DNA of 64,000 bases, taken from contig NZ_CAAJGK010000022.1 of NCBI RefSeq assembly GCF_900996245.1, positions 1 through 64,000 on the forward strand. Direction: 5' to 3'. This document shows positions 54,003 to 63,504 of the stretch, one piece after another; the stretch's first letter is position 1; every line of letters begins with the position of its first letter. The position numbers and the translations under genes were made by a program. Source of the stretch: Paraburkholderia sp. BCC1886. GTDB taxonomy: Bacteria; Pseudomonadota; Gammaproteobacteria; Burkholderiales; Burkholderiaceae. The notes beneath the pieces are model-generated. The model made no database searches. It had not been told where the DNA came from and saw only the letters and a list, made by a program, of their open reading frames with translations.

Positions 54003-55817
54003 TCAGATAGCAGGGGCTGCCGACAGCTTGGTGCCCAGCGTCTGATCCAGATACAACGGCGGATTGTTGCCGGCACCCGTGAAGTCGAACATGTTCATGA
54101 TGCTGCCCGCGCTCGCGTCGAACGAACCGCCGCCGAGGCGCTGCTTACCGAGCCAGTTGTCTTCGATGAACTGCACGACCGACGCTTGGGTGATCGGCGT
54201 GTCGTCGACGAAGTTGACCTTCGCCCACGGCGACACCACGATGAACGGCGTGCGCGTACCCGGGCCGCAGCGGCCGTTGACCGCGCCACCATTCACGCCT
54301 TGCGGCTGCACTGCGCCTGCTGCCGTACATTGACCCGCGCCGCTCAGGTTGTCGCTGCCCGCTACGGTCGCGCCGCCGGCCGATTGCGCCGTGGTCGAGT
54401 CGAACGAAGAGCTGGTCGGCGCCTTGTAGCGGTGGTCGTACCAACCGTCCGAATCGTCGTAGGCGATGATCACGGCGGTGTTCTTCCAGTCGGGTTGTTG
54501 CTGCAGGAAGTTGATCACCTTGGTGACGAAAGCCTGTTCGTCGATCGGATCCGAATTGCCCGGGTGGCCGTCGCTGACTGCCGGCGCCTTCAGGAAGTTC
54601 ACCGACGGGAAGTTGCCCGCCTTCACCGCGGCGAAGAAGTCGTCGGTGTCGTACTGGTGGTGAACCGGCGTCGCCGTATTGTCGAGCGGATCGGTCGCGC
54701 CGATCACAGCCGTCGACGACGGACGCGTATGCGCGAGGTTGGCGGTGCTGGCGTAGTACTGGAACCAGTTGTGATGCTGCGTATAGTCGACTTCGCTCGC
54801 GCCGAGTACGGACGAGTAGGTCGAACGCGCACAACCGGTCGTGCCGTTGGCGTTCACGGTCTGCAGGTTGAAGCCGCCCATGAAGCCGCCCCACGTCAGA
54901 CCCTTGGCATTCAGCAGGTCGCCGATGTTCTTGTTGGCCGACGACATGGCCGCGGTCGGCGAGCTGCCTGCCTTGATCGTGCAGACGTCACCCGTCGGGT
55001 CCAGGTCGCCCACCATCGTGAAGCCGCCGGCGCCGTCCGGAATCGCGTTGGCCGAGGTGCCGCCCGTGACCACCACGCCGTTGTTCTGACCGGACACCAC
55101 TTCGATCGCACCCGGCGTCGACGGACCGAACGTGTCGGTGTACGCGTTGTCGTTCAGCGCGAAGTTCTGCGCGTAGTTCCACATGGCCGTGACGGTATTG
55201 CCGTCGAAGTAGCCGAGCACCTGGCCCTTCGTGCCGAAGGCGCCCGTGCTGCCGGCAATCGTCGACGTCGCTGCGGTGAACAGCGGGAACGAGTCCATCG
55301 CGCCGTTGTTATAGGCGAGCTGCTCGGCAGCGTACGCGTGGTTCTGGCTCTTCGTATTGGCTTGCGAGCGGTCCAGACGGAAGGGCAGCAGGTCGGCCGC
55401 GGGCAGACCGAGGCCGGCGACGGCGACGGTACCGACCATGCGGCCCGCCGTGTTGGGCGACGTCGTCAACGCGTTCGGGTTGGCGGTGATCAGGTTGTTG
55501 CTGCTGAGGTTGTTGACCGTCGGCGTGCCGCTTGCCGCGGTGAACGCCGGCTCGCCGACCGGATTGGCGGCGGTCGGATAGGTACCGAAGTAATGGTCGA
55601 ATGCGACGTTCTCGCCGAAGATCACCACGACGTGTTTGATCGGCGTGAGGGTGGCAACCGAGTCCTGCGCCGACACCGTTGTCGCCGGTGTCGATGCGCC
55701 GGCGGGCGCCGACGCGCCCGTCGTGCTGGCCGCGGGCGAACTCACGCCGTTATTGCCACACGCTGCGAGCGCAAGCATCGCCGCAAACGGAATGGGTAAA
55801 AGGGTTCTACGGAACAT
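54003..55817 (-). CDS. Phosphoesterase-family lipoprotein (phospholipase C / acid phosphatase-like)
   Basis: A 604-residue protein with lipobox LALAAC (Cys20) and a Ser/Ala/Thr-rich linker (about 25-60). The catalytic domain begins with HVVVIFGENVAFDHYFGTYP and continues with DSDGWYDHRY and TPFIVVSPWAK, the pattern of the phosphoesterase family that includes phospholipase C and acid phosphatase A. It should act at the outer membrane or in the periplasm, hydrolysing phosphodiesters or phosphomonoesters; the substrate is unknown. The start ATG 55817 is preferred over longer frames because the lipobox then lies at the usual distance. Confidence 0.87.
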   Translation of the reverse strand: MFRRTLLPIPFAAMLALAACGNNGVSSPAASTTGASAPAGASTPATTVSAQDSVATLTPIKHVVVIFGENVAFDHYFGTYPTAANPVGEPAFTAASGTPTVNNLSSNNLITANPNALTTSPNTAGRMVGTVAVAGLGLPAADLLPFRLDRSQANTKSQNHAYAAEQLAYNNGAMDSFPLFTAATSTIAGSTGAFGTKGQVLGYFDGNTVTAMWNYAQNFALNDNAYTDTFGPSTPGAIEVVSGQNNGVVVTGGTSANAIPDGAGGFTMVGDLDPTGDVCTIKAGSSPTAAMSSANKNIGDLLNAKGLTWGGFMGGFNLQTVNANGTTGCARSTYSSVLGASEVDYTQHHNWFQYYASTANLAHTRPSSTAVIGATDPLDNTATPVHHQYDTDDFFAAVKAGNFPSVNFLKAPAVSDGHPGNSDPIDEQAFVTKVINFLQQQPDWKNTAVIIAYDDSDGWYDHRYKAPTSSSFDSTTAQSAGGATVAGSDNLSGAGQCTAAGAVQPQGVNGGAVNGRCGPGTRTPFIVVSPWAKVNFVDDTPITQASVVQFIEDNWLGKQRLGGGSFDASAGSIMNMFDFTGAGNNPPLYLDQTLGTKLSAAPAI

Positions 55818-56146
55818 GTGACAGACTCCAGATTCGACTTCGCCGTGCAGCGTTTCCATCAGACGTGTGGGGAATCGCTGTGCTTGTTGTTGGAAATACG
55901 GGGAAAGGCCTTGCTGCAAGAAACTGCGCGCATTGGACCATTCGTTCATTAAGATTTCGGGGCGTGTGCATTACTAAATGCCTCCTGCTGCATTCGAATT
56001 AATAACTTTGGCTGACGTTTTGCTAACGGAAGAATTCATGCGAAGCGGCGAGTGTTTCTTTTTGAAGCGCTCAATAAAACGGGCCGCTGTGCGATGCAAC
56101 AGCGGCCCGTCGGTTCAGTACTTCGTCATGCGCTTGCGTCAGCCGA
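55818..56146. other. Intergenic region (329 bp) between the BON gene and the phosphoesterase gene
   Basis: It contains the terminator of the BON gene (56072-56110) and the promoter region of the phosphoesterase gene. An A/T-rich stretch at about 55950-56040 could carry that promoter, but I could not assign -35 and -10 boxes. No gene seen. Confidence 0.5.
56072..56110 (-). terminator. Intrinsic terminator after the BON-domain gene
   Basis: A perfect 12-bp stem (56079-56090 with 56099-56110) with an 8-base loop; on the minus strand it is followed by TTTTATT. It is 37 bases downstream of the BON gene stop. Confidence 0.88.
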
Positions 56147-56509
56147 TCAACCGCCGCTGCCGCCTTGCGTGCCGATGGTCAGTTTGTTATTCACCGACTT
56201 CACGCCGGGAACCTGGTTCGCCACGTCGGCGGCCTGCTGGATCTGGTCGCCTTGCGGCACCGAACCCGTCAACGTCACCGCGCCGCCACGCGCGCGAACG
56301 AAGACGTTCGACACATCGAAGCCCTGCGCTTTCGACAAGGCCTTGCGCACGTCGAGGCCCAGCTTGCGATCCGTCTTCTTGACCGTCTTGGCGCTCGGCG
56401 CCGTCATCGCGCCGGAGTCCGTCGTGTCGCTGGCCTGTGCATAAGCACCGGACGCGGTCGCCACGCACACCGCGAGACCGAGCACCTTCAACAGATTGAG
56501 TGTTTTCAC
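56147..56509 (-). CDS. BON-domain periplasmic protein
   Basis: A 120-residue protein with a signal peptide (about 1-25, ending in ASGAYAQA) and one BON domain (about 48-113) with FVRARGGAVTLTGSVPQGDQIQQAADVANQVPGVKSVNNKL, split here only for description. BON proteins of the OsmY type bind membranes or phospholipids during envelope stress. The start is GTG at 56509: a near-perfect GGAGATAA ribosome site stands just upstream, and longer frames would place codons across it. Divergent from the acyl-CoA ligase gene. Confidence 0.88.
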   Translation of the reverse strand: MKTLNLLKVLGLAVCVATASGAYAQASDTTDSGAMTAPSAKTVKKTDRKLGLDVRKALSKAQGFDVSNVFVRARGGAVTLTGSVPQGDQIQQAADVANQVPGVKSVNNKLTIGTQGGSGG

Positions 56510-56780
56510 GTTATCTCCATTCCTTCGAAAAGTTGTTGTCGTTTCGTCGCCTGCAAAAAACACCGCGCTTGCGAGCACGTCTGCGCTCGCGGGGAGCACT
56601 CTGTCTTGAGGAAGAGTGTGGGTGCGACGCTCCCGGCGCGGTTAAACAATACTCCAGCGAACCTGTCGACGTGGGAAAAACCTCGCCTTCATAAAAAGAA
56701 TGAACGTGCTTTTATTTACAGGCAGGAGAGCCGCACGTATGATGGGCCGCACAGCAGGACGATAACAATCGGAGACGCCG

Positions 56781-58490
56781 ATGAATCAACGCCATCACCC
56801 GCATTGGCCGCCGCACGCGCCCATGCATCTGACGCTGCCCGAAACCAGCCTCTTCTACAACGCCGAAGTCTCGGCCGCGCGTTTTCCCGACAAACCCTTC
56901 GTCGTCTTCTACGACACGCCGCTGTCGTTCGCCGCATTCAAGGACCAGGCGGAGCGTGTCGCGGGTTATCTGCAGCAGGAGTGTCACGTCAAGGCTGGCG
57001 ACCGCGTGCTGCTGTACATGCAGAACAGCCCGCAATGGATCGTCGCCTACTACGGCATCCTGCGTGCGAACGCAGTGGTGGTGCCGGTGAATCCGATGAA
57101 CATGGGCGCCGAACTGGCGCATTACGTGGAAGACACCGGCGCCACCACGATCGTCGCGCCGCAATGTCTGTTCAACCATGTCGAACCGTTGATGGGTGAC
57201 GGCCAGAGGCCGGGCTTGCGGCACGCAATCGTGGCGACGTATAGCGATTATCTGCAGCAGCCGTCGAGCATTCCCGTTCCCGAGTTCGTCAAGGCGCCGC
57301 GCCAGTCGTTTGGGAGGCCGGGCGTAACGGCTTGGCACGAGGTGCTCGAGCGGCGTCTGGCGCCAGGCCCGCTTACCGCCGGTCCCGACGATCTCTGCGT
57401 GATGCCGTACACGTCCGGCACCACCGGCAAGCCGAAAGGGTGCATGCATACGCATCGCAGCGTCATGAGCACGTTGCTCGGCGGCTGCGTGTGGTTCGGG
57501 TCGCAGGCGGACAGCGTGGCGCTATCGGTGCTCCCGTTCTTTCATGTCACCGGCATGCAGGGCGGCATGAACAGCGCGATGTTCTCGGGCGCAACCATCG
57601 TGCTGCTGGCGCGTTGGGACCGCGACGCGGCCGCGCGCTGCATCGAGAAGTATCGCGTCAGCACCTGGCAATCCATCTCGACGATGATGGTCGACTTCCT
57701 GTCGAATCCGCAATTGGGCGACTACGACCTGTCGAGTCTCACGGCGACGCGCGGCGGCGGTGCGGCCATGCCGGACGCGGTGGCGAAGAAGCTGAAGACG
57801 CTGACCGGACTCGATTACGTCGAAGGCTACGGTATGTCCGAAACGGCCGCAGGCACGCACATCAATCCGCCGCAGCGTCCGAAACCGCAATGTCTGGGCA
57901 TTCCCGTATTCGACGTCGACTCGCGCGTGATCGATCCGCTTACGCTGCTCGAACTGCCGCAAGGCGAAACCGGCGAGATCGTCGTCAACGCGCCGCAGGT
58001 CATGCAGGGCTACTGGCGCAATCCGCAAGCCACCGCGCAGGCGTTCGTCGAACTCGACGGCAAGCGTTTTCTGCGCACGGGCGACCTCGGCCATATCGAC
58101 GAAGACGGCTATTTCTTCATGACCGATCGTCTCAAACGGATGATCAATGCGTCGGGCTACAAGGTCTGGCCCGCCGAGGTCGAGGCGTTGATGTACCGGC
58201 ATCCGGCCATCCACGAAGTCTGCGTAATCGGCGTGAAGGACGGCAAGCGCGGCGAGACGGTCAAGGCGCTGGTGGTGCCCGCCGGCGCACAGGCGGGAAC
58301 GCCGAGCGAGCAGGACATTGTCACGTGGGCGCATGGGCAGATGGCGTCGTACAAGGCGCCACGGATCGTCGAGTTCGTCACGTCGCTGCCGAAATCGGGC
58401 AGCGGCAAGATTCTCTGGCGCAAATTGCAGGAAGACGACGCGGCGCGCACGGCGGCAGCCGGTGAGCAGACGGGCGGCACGCCGGGTTGA
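56781..58490 (+). CDS. AMP-binding acyl-CoA ligase (medium/long-chain fatty acid type)
   Basis: A 569-residue enzyme of the ANL superfamily, activating a carboxylic acid as acyl-AMP and then acyl-CoA. Core motifs: YTSGTTGKPKG (from Tyr210), YGMSET, RTGDLGHIDEDGYFF, DRLKRMI hinge and PKSGSGKILWRKL with the C-terminal catalytic Lys. The N-terminus is His/Pro-rich without a signal peptide. GGAG lies about 8 bases before the ATG. The substrate cannot be decided from sequence alone. It is not part of the capsule cluster, which lies 7 kb upstream, but could in principle share acyl pools with it. Confidence 0.88.
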   Translation: MNQRHHPHWPPHAPMHLTLPETSLFYNAEVSAARFPDKPFVVFYDTPLSFAAFKDQAERVAGYLQQECHVKAGDRVLLYMQNSPQWIVAYYGILRANAVVVPVNPMNMGAELAHYVEDTGATTIVAPQCLFNHVEPLMGDGQRPGLRHAIVATYSDYLQQPSSIPVPEFVKAPRQSFGRPGVTAWHEVLERRLAPGPLTAGPDDLCVMPYTSGTTGKPKGCMHTHRSVMSTLLGGCVWFGSQADSVALSVLPFFHVTGMQGGMNSAMFSGATIVLLARWDRDAAARCIEKYRVSTWQSISTMMVDFLSNPQLGDYDLSSLTATRGGGAAMPDAVAKKLKTLTGLDYVEGYGMSETAAGTHINPPQRPKPQCLGIPVFDVDSRVIDPLTLLELPQGETGEIVVNAPQVMQGYWRNPQATAQAFVELDGKRFLRTGDLGHIDEDGYFFMTDRLKRMINASGYKVWPAEVEALMYRHPAIHEVCVIGVKDGKRGETVKALVVPAGAQAGTPSEQDIVTWAHGQMASYKAPRIVEFVTSLPKSGSGKILWRKLQEDDAARTAAAGEQTGGTPG

Positions 58491-58661
58491 CCCGCTCAGG
58501 CAGAGAAGACACGCGATCCCGCCCCCCTTTGTGCTTAATCTGCAATTTGCCTGTAATCTCTGTCCGGCGGGCGCGTGCCGACTATCGCGCGCGACTCGCA
58601 CCGATACACGGAACGCGAATACACACTCGGCTTAGCCAACTTTCCAAGGGGAAAATCTGTG

Positions 58662-58991
58662 ATGAAGAAAGCAACCGTCAAACAACTCATGCTCGGCCTG
58701 GCCGTGAGCGCCATGGTGGCCGGCAGCATTCCGCTTGCCAACGCGCAAGCGGCGAGCGATGCGACGGCCACGGCTGCGCCTGCCACCACGGCAAGCAGCG
58801 CGAAGGCTGCGAAGGCACAGCATCGCGCGGAACGTAAAGCGGCCCGCAAGCAGGCGCGCGCGAAGAAAAACGCCGAGTTGAAGAAGCTCGAAGACGCAGG
58901 CTATCAGCCGGGCGCAGACGACCCGAACTATCCGAGCAACCTGCAGAAGGCTCAGAAGAAGGCCGCGGCCGCATCGGGTGCGAGCCAGTAA
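58662..58991 (+). CDS. DUF4148-type small secreted protein
   Basis: A 109-residue protein with a signal peptide (1-27, cleavage near ANAQA), an Ala/Thr-rich stretch, a strongly basic Lys/Arg/Ala-rich helix (about 50-80) and a C-terminal NYPSNLQKAQKKA motif. The pattern LxxAGYxPxxxDPNYPxxLQxAxKK is that of the DUF4148 family, abundant in Burkholderia and of unknown function. AAGGGGAAAA precedes the ATG; an adjacent in-frame GTG one codon earlier is possible. Confidence 0.82.
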   Translation: MKKATVKQLMLGLAVSAMVAGSIPLANAQAASDATATAAPATTASSAKAAKAQHRAERKAARKQARAKKNAELKKLEDAGYQPGADDPNYPSNLQKAQKKAAAASGASQ

Positions 58992-59313
58992 GCGAAGTTC
59001 CGGCCACGCGAACCGTTCTGGTTCGTGTGGCCAACCAGACCGACTCATCCGGCCGGTGTTTCGCGCACCGCGCCAACCCCACTTGCTCTGGCGCGACACG
59101 CCGGACAATCCCGCCAAGCTCTTGCAAACCCATACCCCTAGGGCTTTCCAGCCCGTGCCGGCGCCGTCGTCTGCGCGCGGTTGTCGTATTTCCACACGTG
59201 CCTGTCGCAAATAGTCGGCAACGCGCACTTTTGGCTGGCAACTATGTAGGCACTGCGCGGACGCACGTCCGCCTCGCGGGCAACTTGTTGCATGAGACCG
59301 GAGAGAGCATTCC
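58992..59313. other. Intergenic region upstream of proV (322 bp)
   Basis: Just after the DUF4148 gene there is a 13-bp hairpin (59002-59014 with 59020-59032, one G-T pair) without a T-run, perhaps a weak terminator or an mRNA-end stabiliser. The rest should hold the proV promoter. No gene or clear regulatory site was found; a GGAGAGAG ribosome site precedes proV. Confidence 0.5.
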
Positions 59314-60492
59314 ATGAATTCCCCCAAGGTCGTGGTCGAAGGGCTGTGCAAGGTGTTCGGCACCAATCCGAAACAGGCAGTCAGCCTGCTTGCGGGCGGC
59401 GCGACGAAAGAAGAAGTGTTCGCGAAGACCGGACAGATCGTCGGCGTGCATAACGTGTCGTTCGAAGTGAAAGAAGGCGAGATCTTCGTGTTGATGGGCC
59501 TGTCGGGCTCCGGCAAGTCGACGCTGATCCGTCTGATCAACCGCCTCGTCGAACCGACCGCGGGCAAGGTGCTGATCGACGGCCGCGATGTCGCGAGCGT
59601 GCCGCGCTCGGAGTTGACCGCGCTGCGCCGCAAGGACATGAGCATGGTGTTCCAGTCCTTCGCGCTGATGCCGCAACGCACCGTGCTCTCGAATGCCGCG
59701 TTCGGTCTGGAGGTGGCGGGCGTGGGCCGCAAGGAGCGCGAGAAGCGCGCGATGACCGTGCTCGAACAGGTCGGCCTCGCGACCTTCGCCGGCAAGTTGC
59801 CCGCGCAACTGTCGGGCGGCATGCAGCAGCGCGTGGGACTCGCGCGCGCACTCGCGGTCAACCCGTCGCTGATGATCATGGACGAAGCGTTCTCCGCACT
59901 CGACCCGTTGAAGCGCAAGGAAATGCAGAACGTGCTGCTCGATTTGCAGCGCGAACAGCAGCGCACGATCCTGTTCGTGTCCCACGATCTGGAAGAAGCC
60001 ATGCGCATCGGCACGCGCATCGCCATCATGGAAGGCGGCCGCGTGGTGCAGATCGGAACGCCGCAGCAGATCATTACGAACCCCGCCGACGATTACGTGC
60101 GCGCCTTCTTCGACGGCATCGACACCAGCCGCTACCTGACCGCCGGCGACCTGATGCAGACCGACGCCGTGCCGCTCATGCAGCACTCGCCGCAGATCGA
60201 CGCCTCGAGCGTGGCCGCCACGCTCAACGGCAGTGCCGACTACGCGTTCGTGCTCGACAGCGAGCGCAAGATTCGCGGCTTCGTGTGCCGCGATGCAATG
60301 GGCAGCGCATCCCCGCAACTCAACCAGATCGAATGCATCCGCCGCACGACGCCGCTCGACGACGTGGTGGAGCGCGTGGTGGCGAGCCGCGCGCCGCTGC
60401 CGGTGGTCGACGCGGACGGCGCCTATTGCGGCTCGGTCAACAAGACGAATGTTCTGAACGTACTCACCCGTCATCGAGGTTCCCATGTCTGA
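59314..60492 (+). CDS. proV: Glycine betaine/proline ABC importer ATPase
   Basis: A 392-residue ATPase of the ProV/OpuAA group. Walker A GLSGSGKST, Q-loop VFQSFALMPQRTVLSNAAFGLEV, signature LSGGMQQRVGLARAL, Walker B LMIMDEAFSALDP and the switch His in FVSHDLEEAMRIGTRIAIM, all as in ProV. The C-terminal 110 residues contain paired CBS-like sequences (one well kept), which in relatives sense ionic strength or nucleotides. It overlaps proW by 8 bases. Confidence 0.93.
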   Translation: MNSPKVVVEGLCKVFGTNPKQAVSLLAGGATKEEVFAKTGQIVGVHNVSFEVKEGEIFVLMGLSGSGKSTLIRLINRLVEPTAGKVLIDGRDVASVPRSELTALRRKDMSMVFQSFALMPQRTVLSNAAFGLEVAGVGRKEREKRAMTVLEQVGLATFAGKLPAQLSGGMQQRVGLARALAVNPSLMIMDEAFSALDPLKRKEMQNVLLDLQREQQRTILFVSHDLEEAMRIGTRIAIMEGGRVVQIGTPQQIITNPADDYVRAFFDGIDTSRYLTAGDLMQTDAVPLMQHSPQIDASSVAATLNGSADYAFVLDSERKIRGFVCRDAMGSASPQLNQIECIRRTTPLDDVVERVVASRAPLPVVDADGAYCGSVNKTNVLNVLTRHRGSHV

Positions 60493-61387
60493 TGTCATCC
60501 CGCTCGGCGCCTGGGTCGATCATGGCGTTCATTACCTGCTCGACCACGACGGCAAGACCTTCGACTCCATCGGCAAGGTGATCGAGAGCTTTGCCGCGGC
60601 CGTCGAACACGGCCTGCAATCGGTGCCGATGTGGGCACTCATGGCCATTTTCGTGGGCATCGGTTTGTGGCGGGTCGGCTGGCGCTTCGCGCTGTTCACC
60701 CTGCTCGCGTTGCTGCTGATCTACGGCACCGGGTTCTGGGATCAGATGGTCATTACGCTCGGTCTGACGCTGTCGTCGACGGTGATCAGTCTGCTGCTCG
60801 GCGTGCCGCTCGGCATCTGGGCCGCGAAGAGCCGCTATGTGGAGATGGTGGTGCGTCCGGTGCTCGATCTGATGCAGACCATGCCGGCCTTCGTCTACCT
60901 GATTCCCGCCGCGATGCTGTTCGGCCTCGGCCGCGTGCCCGGCATTCTCTCGACCGTGATCTTCGCAATGCCGCCGGCAGTGCGTCTCACGTCGCTGGGC
61001 ATCAAGCACGTGAACCGCGAAATCGTCGAAGCGGGGCAGGCCTTCGGTTGTACGCCATGGCAATTGCTCTACAAAGTGCAGTTTCCGAACGCGTTGCCGT
61101 CCATCATGACCGGCGTGAACCAGACCATCATGATGGCGCTCTCGATGGTGATCATCGCGTCGATGGTCGGCGCCGGTGGCTTGGGTAACGACGTGCTGGC
61201 GAGTATTCAACGTCTGGACATTGGGCTCGGCTTCGAAAGCGGTCTTTCCGTGGTGATGCTGGCGATCATTCTGGACCGCATCACGGAGAGCTTCGGACGT
61301 GCCCCGGGCATGGCGCGCGCGCCGCTGCTGTCGGGTTTGCGCAGCGTGATGAAGGTCCGCCGCGAGCCTGCGGCACAGCACGGCTAA
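60485..61387 (+). CDS. proW: Glycine betaine/proline ABC importer permease
   Basis: A 300-residue permease with about six to seven helices, including the EAA-type loop EAGQAFGCTPWQLLYKVQFPNALPSIMTGVNQT (about residues 180-213, given here as a block), and the GAGGLGNDVL end, all ProW-like. The substrate-binding protein gene proX does not follow; a regulator does. The binding protein must be encoded elsewhere in the genome. It starts within the end of proV, so the two are co-translated. Confidence 0.93.
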   Translation: MSDVIPLGAWVDHGVHYLLDHDGKTFDSIGKVIESFAAAVEHGLQSVPMWALMAIFVGIGLWRVGWRFALFTLLALLLIYGTGFWDQMVITLGLTLSSTVISLLLGVPLGIWAAKSRYVEMVVRPVLDLMQTMPAFVYLIPAAMLFGLGRVPGILSTVIFAMPPAVRLTSLGIKHVNREIVEAGQAFGCTPWQLLYKVQFPNALPSIMTGVNQTIMMALSMVIIASMVGAGGLGNDVLASIQRLDIGLGFESGLSVVMLAIILDRITESFGRAPGMARAPLLSGLRSVMKVRREPAAQHG

Positions 61388-61402
61388 GCGGCCACTACGC
61401 CC

Positions 61403-62413
61403 ATGAAGCGCGACGAGATCGTGGCTGTGGAGTCTCATAGCGGGACCGAAGCCGAGGCGCCGTTGTCGAAACTCGCGCATTTCGGCTTCCTCACGCTGCC
61501 GAACTTTTCGATGATCGCTTTCACCAGCGCGATCGAAGTGCTGCGCATGGCCAACTACGTGGGGCGCGCGGAGCACTACCGCTGGTCCGTGCTCACGCCG
61601 GACGGCGAACCCGCGCGTGCCAGCAATGGCATCACGGTCACACCGACCACTACGCTCGACAAAGCGGGCATGCCGGACGTGCTGATCGTTTGCGCCGGCT
61701 GGAACGTCGCCGACCATGTGAACGACGAGGTCATCGCACTGCTGCGCGCGGTGGCGGAGAAAGGCATTCCGCTCGGCGGTATCTGCACGGGACCGTATGC
61801 GCTGCTGGCTGCGAATCTGCTGGACGGGTATCGCTGCACGGTGCATTGGGAAGATATGTCGCCGCTGCATAAACGCTACCCGCACGTGCGTTTCGCAGAC
61901 GAACTGTTCGTTATCGACCGCGATCGCATGACCTGCACGGGCGGCACTGCACCGCTCGATCTGCTGTTGAATCTGGTGGCTTTACGCTTGGGCCATGCAG
62001 TCGCGGCGCAAGTGTCGGAGCAGTTCATTCTCGAGCGCATTCGCGGCTCGACCGATTATCAGCACATTCCCGTCGACGCCCGCGTCGGCTTTTCGCGGGC
62101 CGAGTTGATCGAAGTCGTGCGGCTGATGGAAGCCAACATCGAAGAACCGCTATCGCTCGATGAACTCGCGCGGCTCGTTCATCTGTCGCAACGGCATTTG
62201 CAGCGCATGTTCAAGATGTTCCTGAGCGTGTCGCCCACGCATTACTACCTGACCCTGCGTTTGCGCCGCGCGCGCGAACTGTTGCGCAATTCCGATGCAT
62301 CGATCTCGCGTGTCACGACGGTGTGCGGGTTTCATTCGCCCTGTCATTTCAGCAAGGCTTACCGTGCGCAATTCGGGCATGCGCCTAGTGTGGAGCGGCG
62401 GTCATCCGTGTAG
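61403..62413 (+). CDS. GATase1-AraC transcription regulator, GbdR/CdhR-like
   Basis: A 336-residue regulator: an N-terminal DJ-1/PfpI-type domain (about 22-200; FGFLTLPNFSMIAFTSAIEVLRMANY and GGICTGPYALLAANLLDG) and a C-terminal AraC DNA-binding domain (about 225-330; LSLDELARLVHLSQRHLQRMFK and the second helix pair VCGFHSPCHFSKAYRAQFG). This fusion is that of GbdR and CdhR, which respond to glycine betaine or carnitine. It lies 15 bp after proW in the same direction, so it probably controls betaine uptake and use; ligand assignment is from context. Confidence 0.85.
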   Translation: MKRDEIVAVESHSGTEAEAPLSKLAHFGFLTLPNFSMIAFTSAIEVLRMANYVGRAEHYRWSVLTPDGEPARASNGITVTPTTTLDKAGMPDVLIVCAGWNVADHVNDEVIALLRAVAEKGIPLGGICTGPYALLAANLLDGYRCTVHWEDMSPLHKRYPHVRFADELFVIDRDRMTCTGGTAPLDLLLNLVALRLGHAVAAQVSEQFILERIRGSTDYQHIPVDARVGFSRAELIEVVRLMEANIEEPLSLDELARLVHLSQRHLQRMFKMFLSVSPTHYYLTLRLRRARELLRNSDASISRVTTVCGFHSPCHFSKAYRAQFGHAPSVERRSSV

Positions 62414-62421
62414 ATCGCGCT

Positions 62422-63504
62422 TCAGATCGCTTGCGCCCGGCCTGGAAACGTTTCGTCGTAGCCGGCGCCATCGTCCACTTCGGCCGCCGTGCCGCGTTGC
62501 TCGCGATACATCACTGGCGGTAAACCGAACTGTTTGCGAAACTCGCGGCCCAGATGCGACGCGTCGGAAAAGCCGCAGCTGGACGCAATATCCGCGACGG
62601 TCTTGTCCGAACTCGTCAGCAGCCACGCGGCGGTGCGCAGTCGCACCTGCTTCGCGTAGGCTTGCGGCGCCTTGCCGGTTTCCGCCTTGAAAAGCCGCTC
62701 GAGTTGCCGCGGCGAGAGGTCGAGCTTGCGCGCCAGTTCGTCGAGCGATAACGAACGGCCCACGTGCTGCTCCATCAGCAGAATCGCGCGCTTCACCTTG
62801 GGGTGCGTGGCCGGTGCGAGCCCTGGCGGATGCGGCTGCGGTGCGTTGCCTTTCTGCATGTCGTCCACCAGCAGAATACGCAGCGCCTTCTGCACGGTAG
62901 CGGTTTCGAAGTGACGCAACAGGATGGCGGCCGCCACGTCGATCGACGCGCGCCCGCCGGAACATGTAATGCGCCGCCGGTCGATCACGAACAGACGGTC
63001 CGCAACCAGCGCTTCCTCGTTGACGGCCGGAAAACGCTCGATGAAATCCCAGTAATGAAACCAGCTCACGCAGATGCGATACCCGTCCAGCACACCTGCG
63101 CGCATCAGCGAGAACACGCCGGTGCACATGCCGACCAGCGTGGCGTCGGCAGCGGCTGCGCGGCGGATGAAAGCGAGCGTGGCGTCGTTCGTGGCGGGCC
63201 CCGAATGCAGCAGACCGCCTACCACGACGACGTAATCGAAAGGCTCGGCGTGCTCGAAGGTTTCCCACGGCGTGATCTGGATGCCGCAACTCGCGCGCAC
63301 CGGCGCCAGGGTTTCCCCGATCACGCTCCACGAACAACGCACCGGCTTGCTGAAATCGCCTTCGTCCGCGGACAGACGCAACAGGTCGACGAAACCCGAG
63401 AACGCGGTCAGCGTGAAATTCGGCAGCAGGATGATGCCGAAGCGGATGCGCTGCTTCGACGTGCCGTCGACGGATTGAAGGGGAAGCGGATCAGCGGGAT
63501 TCAT
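62422..63504 (-). CDS. Second GATase1-AraC transcription regulator
   Basis: A 360-residue regulator of the same two-domain plan: DJ-1-like domain (about 28-220; FGIILLPNFTLTAFSGFVDLLRL, GMCTGVFSLMRAGVLDG) and AraC domain (about 250-345; LSLDELARKLDLSPRQLERLFK and SSCGFSDASHLGREFRKQFG). It converges on the previous regulator with an 8-bp gap and is only moderately similar to it. The start ATG 63504 is chosen because the reading frame upstream is not conserved in style and extends into the sdaA promoter region. Target unknown; amino-acid or quaternary amine metabolism is plausible. Confidence 0.85.
   Translation of the reverse strand: MNPADPLPLQSVDGTSKQRIRFGIILLPNFTLTAFSGFVDLLRLSADEGDFSKPVRCSWSVIGETLAPVRASCGIQITPWETFEHAEPFDYVVVVGGLLHSGPATNDATLAFIRRAAAADATLVGMCTGVFSLMRAGVLDGYRICVSWFHYWDFIERFPAVNEEALVADRLFVIDRRRITCSGGRASIDVAAAILLRHFETATVQKALRILLVDDMQKGNAPQPHPPGLAPATHPKVKRAILLMEQHVGRSLSLDELARKLDLSPRQLERLFKAETGKAPQAYAKQVRLRTAAWLLTSSDKTVADIASSCGFSDASHLGREFRKQFGLPPVMYREQRGTAAEVDDGAGYDETFPGRAQAI

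Noticed and set aside
53907..55799. Very long open frame on the plus strand opposite the phosphoesterase gene
   Set aside because: Arg/Val-rich translation without any family feature; it is an antisense shadow produced by the GC-rich codon pattern of the minus-strand gene, which has a lipobox and catalytic motifs.
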